Source of the DNA: Alistipes sp.
GTDB lineage: Bacteria > Bacteroidota > Bacteroidia > Bacteroidales > Rikenellaceae
NCBI GenBank assembly: GCA_017436185.1
Contig: JAFSDP010000003.1
Coordinates: 62,001-126,000, forward strand
Reading direction: 5' to 3'
DNA length: 64,000 nt
Under the pieces are notes generated by a model, which was not told where the DNA came from, did no database searches, and saw only the letters and a list, made by a program, of their open reading frames with translations. The stretch's first letter is position 1. Every line of letters starts with the position of its first letter. A program made the position numbers and the translations under genes. Below, piece after piece: positions 17,201 to 24,674 of the stretch.

Positions 17201-18400
17201 ATGAAGAAATTAGCCTTGTTTTTGGCCTTTGTTTTGATGGCCGGCTTCGCCTTCGCTCAGGCTCCCGCCGAGGAGGAGGTGGTTTACAGCACCGACAAGC
17301 ATAAGGTTGTTACCAACTATTTCTGGGACAACTGGTTTGTACAGATCGGTGGTGGTGCACAGGTTTACTACGGTGACCACAATAAGCAGATGGACTTCGG
17401 TGACCGTCTGTCGTTGGCTCTGGATGCCGGTTTCGGTAAGTGGTTCAGCCCCCAGATCGGTGTGCGCGCTATGATTAGCGGTCTCTCGATCAAGGGTGCT
17501 ACGCACAGCTCGGCACACCGAGTGTCAGCAGATGAGTACATTGTTCCCGAGCATGCCTTGTGGGAACAGCAGTTCGACTTCTACAACATCCACGCTGATG
17601 TGCTGTTCAATATGTCGAGCATCCTGCTGGGTTACAAGGCCGATCGCACCTGGAACTGCTCGCCCTACCTGGGTCTGGGCTGGATGGCTACCTGGGAGAG
17701 CCCCCGCGCGCGTCAGGTAAGCCTCAACTTCGGTATCTTCAATGCCATTCGTCTGAGCGACAAGTTCGATTTCAACATCGACCTGCGCACGACGATGGTA
17801 AAGGATGACTTCGATGGCGAGGTTGGTGGCCGTAAGGAGGAGGGTCTTTGGACCGCCACGTTCGGCTTCTCGTACAAGTTCAAGAAGCGTGGTTGGGATC
17901 GTGAGAAGACCGTGATCCGTAACAACCGTGCCGAGGCCGATGCCTTGCAGAAGCAGCTCGAGGCCCTGCGTGCCGAGAACCAGGCACTGAAGGATGCCCC
18001 CGTTGTTGAGAAGGTGATCAAGGAGGTTGAGACCTCGTCGGTTATCGCTCCCGTACTCGTTCTCTTCGAGATTGGTAAGGCCGATCTGTCGAACGAGGGT
18101 CGTGTAACGCTGGGTCTGGTAGCCAAGGCTATCAAGGATTCGGACAAGCCCAACGTAACCTTCACCATCGCCGGCTATGCTGACGAGGGTACCGGTTCGA
18201 AGCGCCTCAACGAGGAGCTGTCGGCAGCCCGTGCCAAGGCCGTTTACAACTGCCTCACCGAGGAGTATGGTGTAAACGAGGAGCAGCTGCGTATCGTATC
18301 GAAGGGTGGTGTGGACAATATGTTCTACGACGATCCTCGACTGAGCCGTGCCGTGATTATGGGTGAGTCGCTCGACGGTACCTACGAAATCCACAAGTAA
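17201..18400 (+). CDS. OmpA-family outer-membrane protein
   Basis: 399 residues from ATG 17201, 28 bases after wzc. Signal peptide with cleavage after AFAFA (residue ~20), a beta-barrel-like region (about 40-225) rich in alternating aromatic residues, a short coiled coil (AEADALQKQLEALRAEN, about 245-268) and a C-terminal OmpA/MotB peptidoglycan-binding domain with FEIGKADLS near 282 and NEELSAARAKAV near 338. It would tether the outer membrane to the cell wall. Its placement as the last gene of the export operon suggests a role in stabilising or docking the export complex, but that is inference. A strong terminator follows. Confidence 0.88.
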   Translation: MKKLALFLAFVLMAGFAFAQAPAEEEVVYSTDKHKVVTNYFWDNWFVQIGGGAQVYYGDHNKQMDFGDRLSLALDAGFGKWFSPQIGVRAMISGLSIKGATHSSAHRVSADEYIVPEHALWEQQFDFYNIHADVLFNMSSILLGYKADRTWNCSPYLGLGWMATWESPRARQVSLNFGIFNAIRLSDKFDFNIDLRTTMVKDDFDGEVGGRKEEGLWTATFGFSYKFKKRGWDREKTVIRNNRAEADALQKQLEALRAENQALKDAPVVEKVIKEVETSSVIAPVLVLFEIGKADLSNEGRVTLGLVAKAIKDSDKPNVTFTIAGYADEGTGSKRLNEELSAARAKAVYNCLTEEYGVNEEQLRIVSKGGVDNMFYDDPRLSRAVIMGESLDGTYEIHK

Positions 18401-18429
18401 TAAACCGAGCCCTTCGGGGCGGTTTTACG

Positions 18430-18463
18430 GAGGGTCTCTCAATCGAGAGGCCCTCTTTTTTTT
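18430..18463 (+). terminator. Intrinsic terminator after ompA-like gene
   Basis: GAGGGTCTCTC / GAGAGGCCCTC arms (one G-T pair) around AATC, followed by an uninterrupted run of eight T from 18456. It ends the polysaccharide export operon. Confidence 0.88.
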
Positions 18464-18538
18464 AGTCTCTACGACCCTGTTTCGGCATCGGTTTTGCAAG
18501 AGGCACAACGCCCGCAGTTTGGCAAAAAGAGAAGAAAA

Positions 18539-18570
18539 TTTGCAAAAATAAAAAATTATGCCTATCTTGC
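18539..18570 (+). promoter_or_regulatory. Probable promoter of the ECF sigma gene
   Basis: TTTG at 18539-18542 is followed after 20 bases by TATCTTGC, two mismatches from TAnnTTTG. Position and spacing fit a promoter with a ~115-base leader before the start at 18690. The imperfect -7 box may mean weak or sigma-specific use. Confidence 0.45.
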
Positions 18571-18658
18571 ACTCGGAAATGTACCTAAAAGGGTCGTTTC
18601 GAAACCAAATTATTCACTGCATTTGCATTAAAAAAGGATTGCCTATCGAGAAAACTCT

Positions 18659-18689
18659 ACTCTTTTAACCTAACGATAAACAAAAGAGT
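18659..18689 (+). promoter_or_regulatory. Hairpin abutting the ECF sigma start codon
   Basis: ACTCTTTT at 18659-18666 and AAAAGAGT at 18682-18689 are perfect eight-base complements separated by 15 bases, and the right arm ends directly before the ATG at 18690. Such a stem would cover the ribosome landing zone and could limit translation. The stem is AT-rich, so stability is modest. Confidence 0.4.
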
Positions 18690-19274
18690 ATGAACGCACA
18701 AGTACAGAGTGACCGTGCTTTGCTCGGTCAGTACCTTGCAGGTGATCAGCGTGCAATATCGCAGCTTATCGAGCGCCACAGTCGTCGCGTACGAGATTAT
18801 ATCCGTATGATTGTCAAGGACCGTGATGTGGCCGAGGATATCTTCCAGGAGACTTTCATTAAAGCTGTACGTGTCATCGACGAGGGCCGCTATGTGGATA
18901 GTGGCAAGTTCCTCTCGTGGGTGTTGCGTATTGCCCATAATCAAGTCATAGACCACTTCCGCCACCAGAAACAGCAGAAGACCATCACCGAGGCCGATTC
19001 GGGCTACGATGTGTTGGGTACGCTGCGCTTTGCCGAACCTACTGCCGAGGATCAGTTGATGAGCCAGCAGACGGCCGACTCGTTGCGCCTGTTGATTGAG
19101 GAGTTGCCCGACGAGCAGCGTGAGGTGGTCAAACTGCGCTACTACGCCAACCTTACCTTCAAGGAGATTGCCGAACAGACCGACGTGAGTGTGAACACGG
19201 CGTTGGGGCGTATGCGTTATGCGCTGATTAACCTTCGAAGAATGATTAAAGAAAAAAATATGGTTTTGTCGTAA
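18690..19274 (+). CDS. ECF-type RNA polymerase sigma factor
   Basis: 194 residues with sigma-70 region 2 (AEDIFQETFIKAVRVIDEG, FLSWVLRIAHNQVIDHFR) and region 4 (LPDEQREVVKLRYYANLTF, then a helix-turn-helix EIAEQTDVSVNTALGRMRY). Regions 1 and 3 are absent, which defines the ECF group. No FecR-like or zinc-binding anti-sigma gene follows; instead there is a 48-residue acidic ORF. It has its own probable promoter after the export operon's terminator. Possible targets include the envelope genes next door, but nothing in the sequence proves this. Confidence 0.92.
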   Translation: MNAQVQSDRALLGQYLAGDQRAISQLIERHSRRVRDYIRMIVKDRDVAEDIFQETFIKAVRVIDEGRYVDSGKFLSWVLRIAHNQVIDHFRHQKQQKTITEADSGYDVLGTLRFAEPTAEDQLMSQQTADSLRLLIEELPDEQREVVKLRYYANLTFKEIAEQTDVSVNTALGRMRYALINLRRMIKEKNMVLS

Positions 19275-19340
19275 TTCTCACACAATAATCCCACTCCGCG
19301 GGGCGTTATTAAGTCAAAGAAACTTAAAAAACGCGTGCCT

Positions 19341-19487
19341 ATGGAGGAAATGGACTATGAGAAACAACAAATTTCAGCCATCTCCGACGACGAGGAACTC
19401 CTTTTAGGGGAGGTTATACAAGGTGATGCCGAGCTTTATATGCTTCATCACTACCTTTCGGAAGTCTTTCGTCCAGGGGATATTTAG
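19341..19487 (+). CDS. Small acidic protein downstream of ECF sigma (48 aa)
   Basis: An ATG at 19341 opens 48 codons, too short for the usual length cut-off. The peptide begins MEEMDYEKQQ, has the acidic stretch ISDDEELLLGE and ends SEVFRPGDI. No signal peptide, membrane helix or cysteine is present. It lies 66 bases after the sigma gene and just before an intrinsic terminator, so it is probably cotranscribed. It could be a small regulator of the sigma factor, but no family was recognised. Codon use looks coding-like. Confidence 0.55.
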   Translation: MEEMDYEKQQISAISDDEELLLGEVIQGDAELYMLHHYLSEVFRPGDI

Positions 19488-19506
19488 AGGGTTAATTTTT
19501 GATGGG

Positions 19507-19537
19507 GAGGGGAGCCTAAGTTGGGTTCCCCTCTTTT
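19507..19537 (+). terminator. Intrinsic terminator after the ECF sigma unit
   Basis: Arms GAGGGGAGCC (19507-19516) and GGTTCCCCTC (19524-19533), one G-T pair, followed by TTTT. It lies 19 bases after the small ORF stop. Confidence 0.75.
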
Positions 19538-19613
19538 GTTGCTTATACGGGATGGTATCAGTCAAGCATTGGCATAACGACATTGATTAGTATTACCCGG
19601 GAGCGAAGCGACT

Positions 19614-19649
19614 AAGCCTCCCTTTTCAAAGGGAGGTTTGGAGGGATTG
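19614..19649. repeat. REP-like palindrome with G-rich tail
   Basis: A CCTCCCTTTT/AAAGGGAGG palindrome is followed by TTTGGAGGGATT. The same architecture (C-rich/G-rich palindrome, then a short AT link and a G-rich tail) recurs twice at 40649-40834, suggesting a dispersed family. The rest of 19540-19838 holds no ORF of coding character, only hairpins. Confidence 0.5.
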
Positions 19650-19733
19650 TCTATATTTTCTTTCTTTTTAGTCAGACGTTGCTCAACCCCTCGGCCGTAG
19701 CCTTTTGGGCCACCGAAGGTGGCTTTGAAAAGT

Positions 19734-19773
19734 AAAAATCCACCTCCAAGTCTTGCTTGGAAAGGTGGATTTT
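19734..19773 (-). terminator. Hairpin terminator downstream of the SGNH hydrolase gene
   Basis: AAAAATCCACC at 19734-19744 pairs with GGTGGATTTT at 19764-19773, with an inner TCCAAG/CTTGGA extension. On the - strand it is followed by a T-rich run, so it can end transcription of the SGNH hydrolase gene; it may also act on the + strand. A second small palindrome (GTTGCC/GGCAAC) lies at 19787-19802. Confidence 0.6.
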
Positions 19774-19838
19774 ACCTTTCAAATCAGTTGCCATTCGGCA
19801 ACCAAAAGGTTTAATTGGAGGACAATAGCCCCCCCTTA

Positions 19839-20675
19839 TTACTCAAAGTCGGCCGGGTGGGCCAACAGCTGATACATCAGCGCCTTGGCCATCCGGTACT
19901 GACCCTCCGAATCGGGGTGCAGACGGTCGTTTTCCGAACTGCGGAAGTATTGAGCGTGCTCATCCATTACGGGGTAGAGACCGCAAATCGAGTTCAGATC
20001 GATCACGGGCACCGCCCATACGTTGGCCACCTCCTGATAGACCTTCAGGTAGTCCGAGAGGAAGAGTCCCACCTTGTTCGAGTACATCTCATCGGGCTGC
20101 ATACGGCCGTTGCGGCTGCGGAAGATGGCACGGTGGATGGGGGTGAGCAGGATGATCTGCTTGGTGGGGTAGTTGGCCTTCAGGAAGGTCATCGCCTTGT
20201 TGATGCGACCACGCACCGTGCTGTCATCCATCACGGGGGTGCGGTGCCAACGCCACTCCTTGGTGCCGTCGGCGTGTACCTGCAACTCTACGGGCTTCTC
20301 TTCGTACCACTCACCCAGGGGTGCGCAGGCGTTGAAGTCGTTCGTGCCGATGAAGATGAAGATGGCATCCACCTCCTGCCCCTGCTTGGCCATCAGACGC
20401 TCGGTCTGGGGAATGATGTGGTGCCACTGGTTGCCGCTGATGCCATAGACGGTGGGCACGATGCCCAGCAGCTCTTGCAGATACTGCCAATAGACCTTCT
20501 GCGTGGCGGTCTGACGCTCGTCGGTAATCGAGTCACCCAGGTAGGCAACTCGCTTGCCAAACCATTGGTTTTGAATGGTGAGCTGCTTCGGCTCCTCGTT
20601 CTTCTTCTTGGCCTCGGCCGTGAGGGGCATCATCAGCCCCAGAACAGCGACCAGACAGATCAGTTTGCGTAACAT
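19839..20675 (-). CDS. SGNH/GDSL-type secreted esterase
   Basis: 278 residues with a signal peptide (hydrophobic core then AEA). SGNH blocks in order: AYLGDSITD (block I, catalytic Ser), YGISGNQWH (Gly/Asn of the oxyanion hole), FIFIGTNDFN (block III) and RLHPDSEGQYRMA (block V with the catalytic Asp-x-x-His order seen as HPD). Related enzymes remove acyl groups from carbohydrates or lipids in the periplasm or at the surface. Located 39 bases after proS on the same strand, probably cotranscribed. Substrate unknown. Confidence 0.82.
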   Translation of the reverse strand: MLRKLICLVAVLGLMMPLTAEAKKKNEEPKQLTIQNQWFGKRVAYLGDSITDERQTATQKVYWQYLQELLGIVPTVYGISGNQWHHIIPQTERLMAKQGQEVDAIFIFIGTNDFNACAPLGEWYEEKPVELQVHADGTKEWRWHRTPVMDDSTVRGRINKAMTFLKANYPTKQIILLTPIHRAIFRSRNGRMQPDEMYSNKVGLFLSDYLKVYQEVANVWAVPVIDLNSICGLYPVMDEHAQYFRSSENDRLHPDSEGQYRMAKALMYQLLAHPADFE

Positions 20676-20714
20676 ACTATTGCGAAGTTTAAGGTGTGGT
20701 TAGTCGTTTTGGGT

Positions 20715-22199
20715 TTAGTAGCTGCGGGCGAAGAGTACACGGCGGTGCGAAGGCTTGCCCGTAAAGATACAGGTGCCCTCCTCGTCCTCCACATCGAGCG
20801 GAATACAACGAATCGTCGCCTTCGTAGCCTCCTTGATGGCCACCTCGGTCTCGACTGTGCCATCCCAGTGGGCCGAGATGAAACCGCCCTTCTCGTCGAG
20901 TACCTGCTTGAACTCTTCCCAGGTATCCACCTTGGTAATCATCGAGTTGCGGTAGTCGAGCGCCTTCTGGTAGATGTTCTGCTGAATGTCGGTCATCAGC
21001 TGCTCGATGAGCTCTACCAAACCCTCCTGCGAGATGGTCTGCTTCTCGAGCGTGTCACGACGTACCAGCTCGATGGTGCCGTTCTCCATATCACGGCCAC
21101 CCATTGCCAGACGTACGGGCACACCCTTCAGCTCATACTCGGCGAACTTGAAGCCGGGGCGTACGTTGTCACGGTCGTCAATCTTGACGCTGATGCCGCG
21201 CTTTTTGAGCTCACGGGCAATCTCGTCGAAGCGGGCGCAGATGGCCTCCAACTGCTCGGCCGACTTGTAGATGGGTACCATCACCACCTGGATGGGGGCC
21301 AACTTCGGAGGCAGCACCAGACCGTTGTTGTCCGAGTGAGCCATAATCAGGGCGCCCATCAGACGGGTCGAAACACCCCACGAGGTGGCCCAAACATACT
21401 CCTGCTTACCCTCCTTATTGACAAACTGCACGTCGAAAGCCTTGGCGAAGTTCTGACCCAAGAAGTGCGACGTACCGCTCTGCAGTGCCTTACCGTCCTG
21501 CATCAGGGCCTCGATGGTCAGCGTATCCTCGGCACCTGCGAAGCGCTCGTTGGGCGACTTGTGGCCTACGATGACGGGCAGCGACATCCACTCACGGGCG
21601 AAGCGCTCGTACACGTGTACCATCTTCTCGGCCTCCTCGATAGCCTCCTCACGGGTGGCGTGGGCGGTGTGGCCCTCCTGCCAGAGGAACTCGGCCGTAC
21701 GCAGGAAGAGGCGGGTACGCATCTCCCAACGCACCACGTTGGCCCACTGGTTGCAAAGGATGGGCAGGTCACGGTACGACTGAATCCAATTCTTATAGGT
21801 GTTCCAGATGATGGTCTCCGAGGTGGGACGAACGATGAGCTCCTCCTCCAACTTGGCAGCCGGATCGACCACCACACCCTTGCCCTCGGGGTCGTTCTTG
21901 AGGCGGTAGTGGGTCACCACGGCGCACTCCTTGGCGAAGCCCTCCACGTGGTTGGCCTCACGCGAGAAGAACGACTTGGGGATAAACAGGGGGAAGTAGG
22001 CGTTTTGGTGGCCCGTCTCCTTGAACATAGCGTCCAGGGCGTCGTGCATCTTCTCCCAGATGGCATAGCCATAGGGCTTGATGACCATACAACCGCGCAC
22101 GGCGGAGTTCTCGGCCAGACCGGCCTTCATTACCAGGTCGTTGTACCACTGCGAGTAGTTGTCGTCCGACTTGGTCAAATCTTTCAGTTCCTTTGCCAT
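20715..22199 (-). CDS. proS: Prolyl-tRNA synthetase, archaeal/eukaryal type
   Basis: 494 residues, the length of the short ProS class without the bacterial editing insertion. The N-terminus [20 protein letters not shown], the class II motif 2 region around [25 protein letters not shown] and the C-terminal part with a zinc-domain-like end are typical. It charges tRNA-Pro in the cytoplasm. A TATCTTTG box (minus strand) lies 40 bases upstream. Archaeal-type ProS is common in Bacteroidota, so it is not a sign of recent transfer. Confidence 0.95.
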   Translation of the reverse strand: MAKELKDLTKSDDNYSQWYNDLVMKAGLAENSAVRGCMVIKPYGYAIWEKMHDALDAMFKETGHQNAYFPLFIPKSFFSREANHVEGFAKECAVVTHYRLKNDPEGKGVVVDPAAKLEEELIVRPTSETIIWNTYKNWIQSYRDLPILCNQWANVVRWEMRTRLFLRTAEFLWQEGHTAHATREEAIEEAEKMVHVYERFAREWMSLPVIVGHKSPNERFAGAEDTLTIEALMQDGKALQSGTSHFLGQNFAKAFDVQFVNKEGKQEYVWATSWGVSTRLMGALIMAHSDNNGLVLPPKLAPIQVVMVPIYKSAEQLEAICARFDEIARELKKRGISVKIDDRDNVRPGFKFAEYELKGVPVRLAMGGRDMENGTIELVRRDTLEKQTISQEGLVELIEQLMTDIQQNIYQKALDYRNSMITKVDTWEEFKQVLDEKGGFISAHWDGTVETEVAIKEATKATIRCIPLDVEDEEGTCIFTGKPSHRRVLFARSY

Positions 22200-22239
22200 A
22201 AAAATATATGCTCTTTTTGGTAGTTATCTTTCTAACCTG

Positions 22240-22247
22240 CAAAGATA
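22240..22247 (-). promoter_or_regulatory. -7 element of the proS promoter
   Basis: Reads TATCTTTG on the minus strand, 40 bases before the proS start. No clear TTTG is seen at the expected -33 distance. Confidence 0.55.
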
Positions 22248-22293
22248 TAAATTATAAATGAAAAAACACGCTCCCGAGCCCCCTCACCTATAT

Positions 22294-22330
22294 AAAAAAA
22301 AGAGGGAAGAGTGATTTTTCTCACTCCCCC
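22294..22330 (-). terminator. Probable terminator of the alpha-oxoamine synthase gene
   Basis: GAGTGA/TCACTC arms around an A/T loop; on the minus strand the hairpin is followed by a pyrimidine stretch and eight T. The stem is only six perfect pairs, so strength is uncertain. Confidence 0.5.
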
Positions 22331-22358
22331 CAAAGCTGAATTGGTCTCTCGGGTCGGT

Positions 22359-23630
22359 TTAGCGAACCTTGAAACCCTCGTCGGCACGCAGCGGAATAGG
22401 CATCGAGGCGTAGGTACCGTTCTCGAGCTTCTCACGCACCTGCTTGAAGGCCTCGATCGTGTAATCGACATCCTCCAGCGTGTGGGCAGCCGTCGGGATA
22501 ATGCGCAGGATGATCTCGCCCTTCGGGATTACGGGGTAGATAACCATCGAGCAGAATACGTTGTGGTTCTCGCGCAGGTCAACCACCAGGTTGGTAGCCT
22601 CCTGAACGCCACCCTTCAGGAATACGGGCGTTACGGGCGAGTTCGTCACACCGATGTCAAAGCCGTTCTCCACGAGCTTCGACTGCATAGCACGTACGAT
22701 CGTCCAGAGCTTCTCCTGCATCTCGGGGTGGTTGCGAATCAGCTCGATACGCTTCAGAGCACCGATTACCATCGGCATCGGCAGCGACTTGGCGTAGAGC
22801 TGCGAACGCATATTGTAGCGGAAGAGGTTGATGAGCCAACGGGGACCGGCCACGAAGGCACCGATACCGGCCATCGACTTGGCGAAGGTGTTGAACAGCA
22901 CATCCACACCGTCGATTACGCCGAAGTGGGCAGCCGTACCACGACCCTGGGGACCCATCGTACCGAAGCCGTGAGCGTCATCGACCAGCAGACGGAACTG
23001 GAACTCCTTCTTCAGGGCCACAATCTCGTCCAGCTTACCCAGGTCACCCTTCATACCGAATACACCCTCGGTGATGACGAGCACACCGCCGTTCTGCTCC
23101 TCGGCCAGGTCGGTAGCGTGCTGCAACTGCAGACGCAGCGAGTCGATGTCGTTGTGACCGAATACATAGCGCTTACCTTTGTGCATACGCAGACCGTCGA
23201 TGATGCAGGCGTGAGCCTCGGCGTCATAGACCACTACGTCACGGGGGGTCAAGAGGCAGTCGATGATCGAGATCATACCCTGGTAACCGAAGTTTAAGAG
23301 GAAGGCATCCTCCTTACCAACGAAGGCGCACAACTCACGCTCCAACTGCTCGTGATAAATGGTCTGACCACTCATCATACGGGCACCCATCGGGGCAGCC
23401 ATACCAAACTTGGCAGCACCCTCGGCATCGGCCTTACGCACCTCGGGGTGGTTGGCCAGACCCAGATAGTTGTTCAAGCTCCAGTTGAGCATCTCCTTGC
23501 CACGGAACTTCATACGGGGACCAATCTCACCCTCCAGCTTGGGGAAGGCGTAGTAGCCGTGTGCATAACCCATATACTGACCAATCGGGCCACCGGCATT
23601 CTTTTCCAGGCGATCAAAAATATCTACCAT
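22359..23630 (-). CDS. Alpha-oxoamine synthase family PLP enzyme (Kbl/SPT-like)
   Basis: 423 residues of the class II aminotransferase fold. Family signs: NYLGLANHPEV, GARMMSGQTIYHEQLE, DAEAHACIIDG, LVDDAHGFGTMG and the PLP lysine in FNTFAKSMAGIGAF. Members condense an acyl-CoA with glycine, serine or alanine (2-amino-3-ketobutyrate ligase, serine palmitoyltransferase, BioF). It is about 25 residues longer than typical BioF or Kbl, and the C-terminal extension GTYASMPIPLRADEGFKVR is unusual. Bacteroidota make sphingolipids, so serine palmitoyltransferase-like activity is plausible, but the amino acid specificity cannot be fixed by eye. It has its own promoter and terminator. Confidence 0.82.
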   Translation of the reverse strand: MVDIFDRLEKNAGGPIGQYMGYAHGYYAFPKLEGEIGPRMKFRGKEMLNWSLNNYLGLANHPEVRKADAEGAAKFGMAAPMGARMMSGQTIYHEQLERELCAFVGKEDAFLLNFGYQGMISIIDCLLTPRDVVVYDAEAHACIIDGLRMHKGKRYVFGHNDIDSLRLQLQHATDLAEEQNGGVLVITEGVFGMKGDLGKLDEIVALKKEFQFRLLVDDAHGFGTMGPQGRGTAAHFGVIDGVDVLFNTFAKSMAGIGAFVAGPRWLINLFRYNMRSQLYAKSLPMPMVIGALKRIELIRNHPEMQEKLWTIVRAMQSKLVENGFDIGVTNSPVTPVFLKGGVQEATNLVVDLRENHNVFCSMVIYPVIPKGEIILRIIPTAAHTLEDVDYTIEAFKQVREKLENGTYASMPIPLRADEGFKVR

Positions 23631-23700
23631 AACGTCTTTTGTGTATTAAGTTTTATGAATCGTTTTCTCTCTTGCGTGACATTACGCCACTTTAAGCAAC

Positions 23701-23708
23701 CAAAGTTA
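23701..23708 (-). promoter_or_regulatory. -7 element before the alpha-oxoamine synthase
   Basis: TAACTTTG on the minus strand, 70 bases before the start at 23630. A matching -33 element is not obvious. Confidence 0.5.
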
Positions 23709-23743
23709 CCGCTTTTTTGCTCCTTCGTAGTAAGTATTTATAC

Positions 23744-24661
23744 TTATTTCGACCCTTTCGGGGGCTGTTTTACCCCCTTTTGGGCAATTCCTCGGCTGAT
23801 TTCACGACGCATCACCACCACTTTTTGCCATTTTCGGGGGTGCATCGTCAGCCCCAGCAGCAGCGTGGCGACCCACTTCAACCCCTCGCGAATGCGTAAA
23901 CCGAGGTACTCGCCCCGCATTCGGGCTCGGATGGCCTGGCTGATACCGATGTGGTAGGCCAAGGCACGGAAACGCTCGTCGGTGAGCTTTTCTTGGGGGA
24001 TGATGTGTCGGATGACGGCCTCGGGCAGGTACCAAAGGGTGTGGCCCGCCTCCTGCAGACGGAGGAAAAAGTCGTTCTCCTCGCCACCGAGCGGCTTATC
24101 GCCCGTGCGCCCCAATTCGGTCAGAAAACCGAATTGACGAGCCACCGACAACCGATAGCCCATATTGCCTCCGCCGGGCAGCATTCCTCGGGGGAAGGGG
24201 CGAATCTTCTCGCCCAGGTCGATGGGGTTGGCAATCGGTCGCTCGGTCCAACGGCTCATCCATTGGGGGCGGCCATCGGGGTACTCGGCAATGATCTTTC
24301 CACCGGCCACTACCGCCTCGGGGTGGGAGGTGAAGAAGTCGAGGTAGGCGGCCAAGAAGTGGGGGTTGATTCGCTCATCATCATCTACCGAGCAGACCAG
24401 GTCGGTCGTGGCCTCCCGTAGGCCTCGGTTGCGGGCATACGAGACCCCCGCCATCGGCTCCACCACCCGCCGAATATGCAGCTCTGGGTGGGCTTGGCAG
24501 AACGTTTCGACCACCTCGGCCGTGTGGTCGGTCGAGTGGTTGTCGATGAGGATGCACTCCCACAGTGCGGGGTCGAGCGTCTGTCGGGCCACCGACTCCA
24601 AAAGGGCGGGAAGCTCCCCTGCACGATTGAAGGTGGGGATGGTGAGCGTTATTTTGTACAT
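23744..24661 (-). CDS. Glycosyltransferase family 2, end of the metH-rnr unit
   Basis: 305 residues. GT2 signatures ITLTIPTFNRAGELPALL, LIDNHSTDHT, SYARNRGLREA and a DDDE metal motif (CSVDDDERINP) are clear, and a later GGEENDFFLRLQEAG matches the ED-Y region that supplies the general base. The C-terminus has a hydrophobic helix (VATLLLGLTM) and a basic tail, suggesting loose membrane association. It lies 13 bases after the rnr stop and is far from the polysaccharide locus. The acceptor is unknown. Confidence 0.85.
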   Translation of the reverse strand: MYKITLTIPTFNRAGELPALLESVARQTLDPALWECILIDNHSTDHTAEVVETFCQAHPELHIRRVVEPMAGVSYARNRGLREATTDLVCSVDDDERINPHFLAAYLDFFTSHPEAVVAGGKIIAEYPDGRPQWMSRWTERPIANPIDLGEKIRPFPRGMLPGGGNMGYRLSVARQFGFLTELGRTGDKPLGGEENDFFLRLQEAGHTLWYLPEAVIRHIIPQEKLTDERFRALAYHIGISQAIRARMRGEYLGLRIREGLKWVATLLLGLTMHPRKWQKVVVMRREISRGIAQKGVKQPPKGSK

Positions 24662-24674
24662 TTCTGGTCTTTAA

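Noticed and set aside
18558..18668. 36-codon ORF between the OmpA and sigma genes
   Set aside because: It overlaps the promoter and leader of the sigma gene, has no coding-like composition and ends within the hairpin arm.
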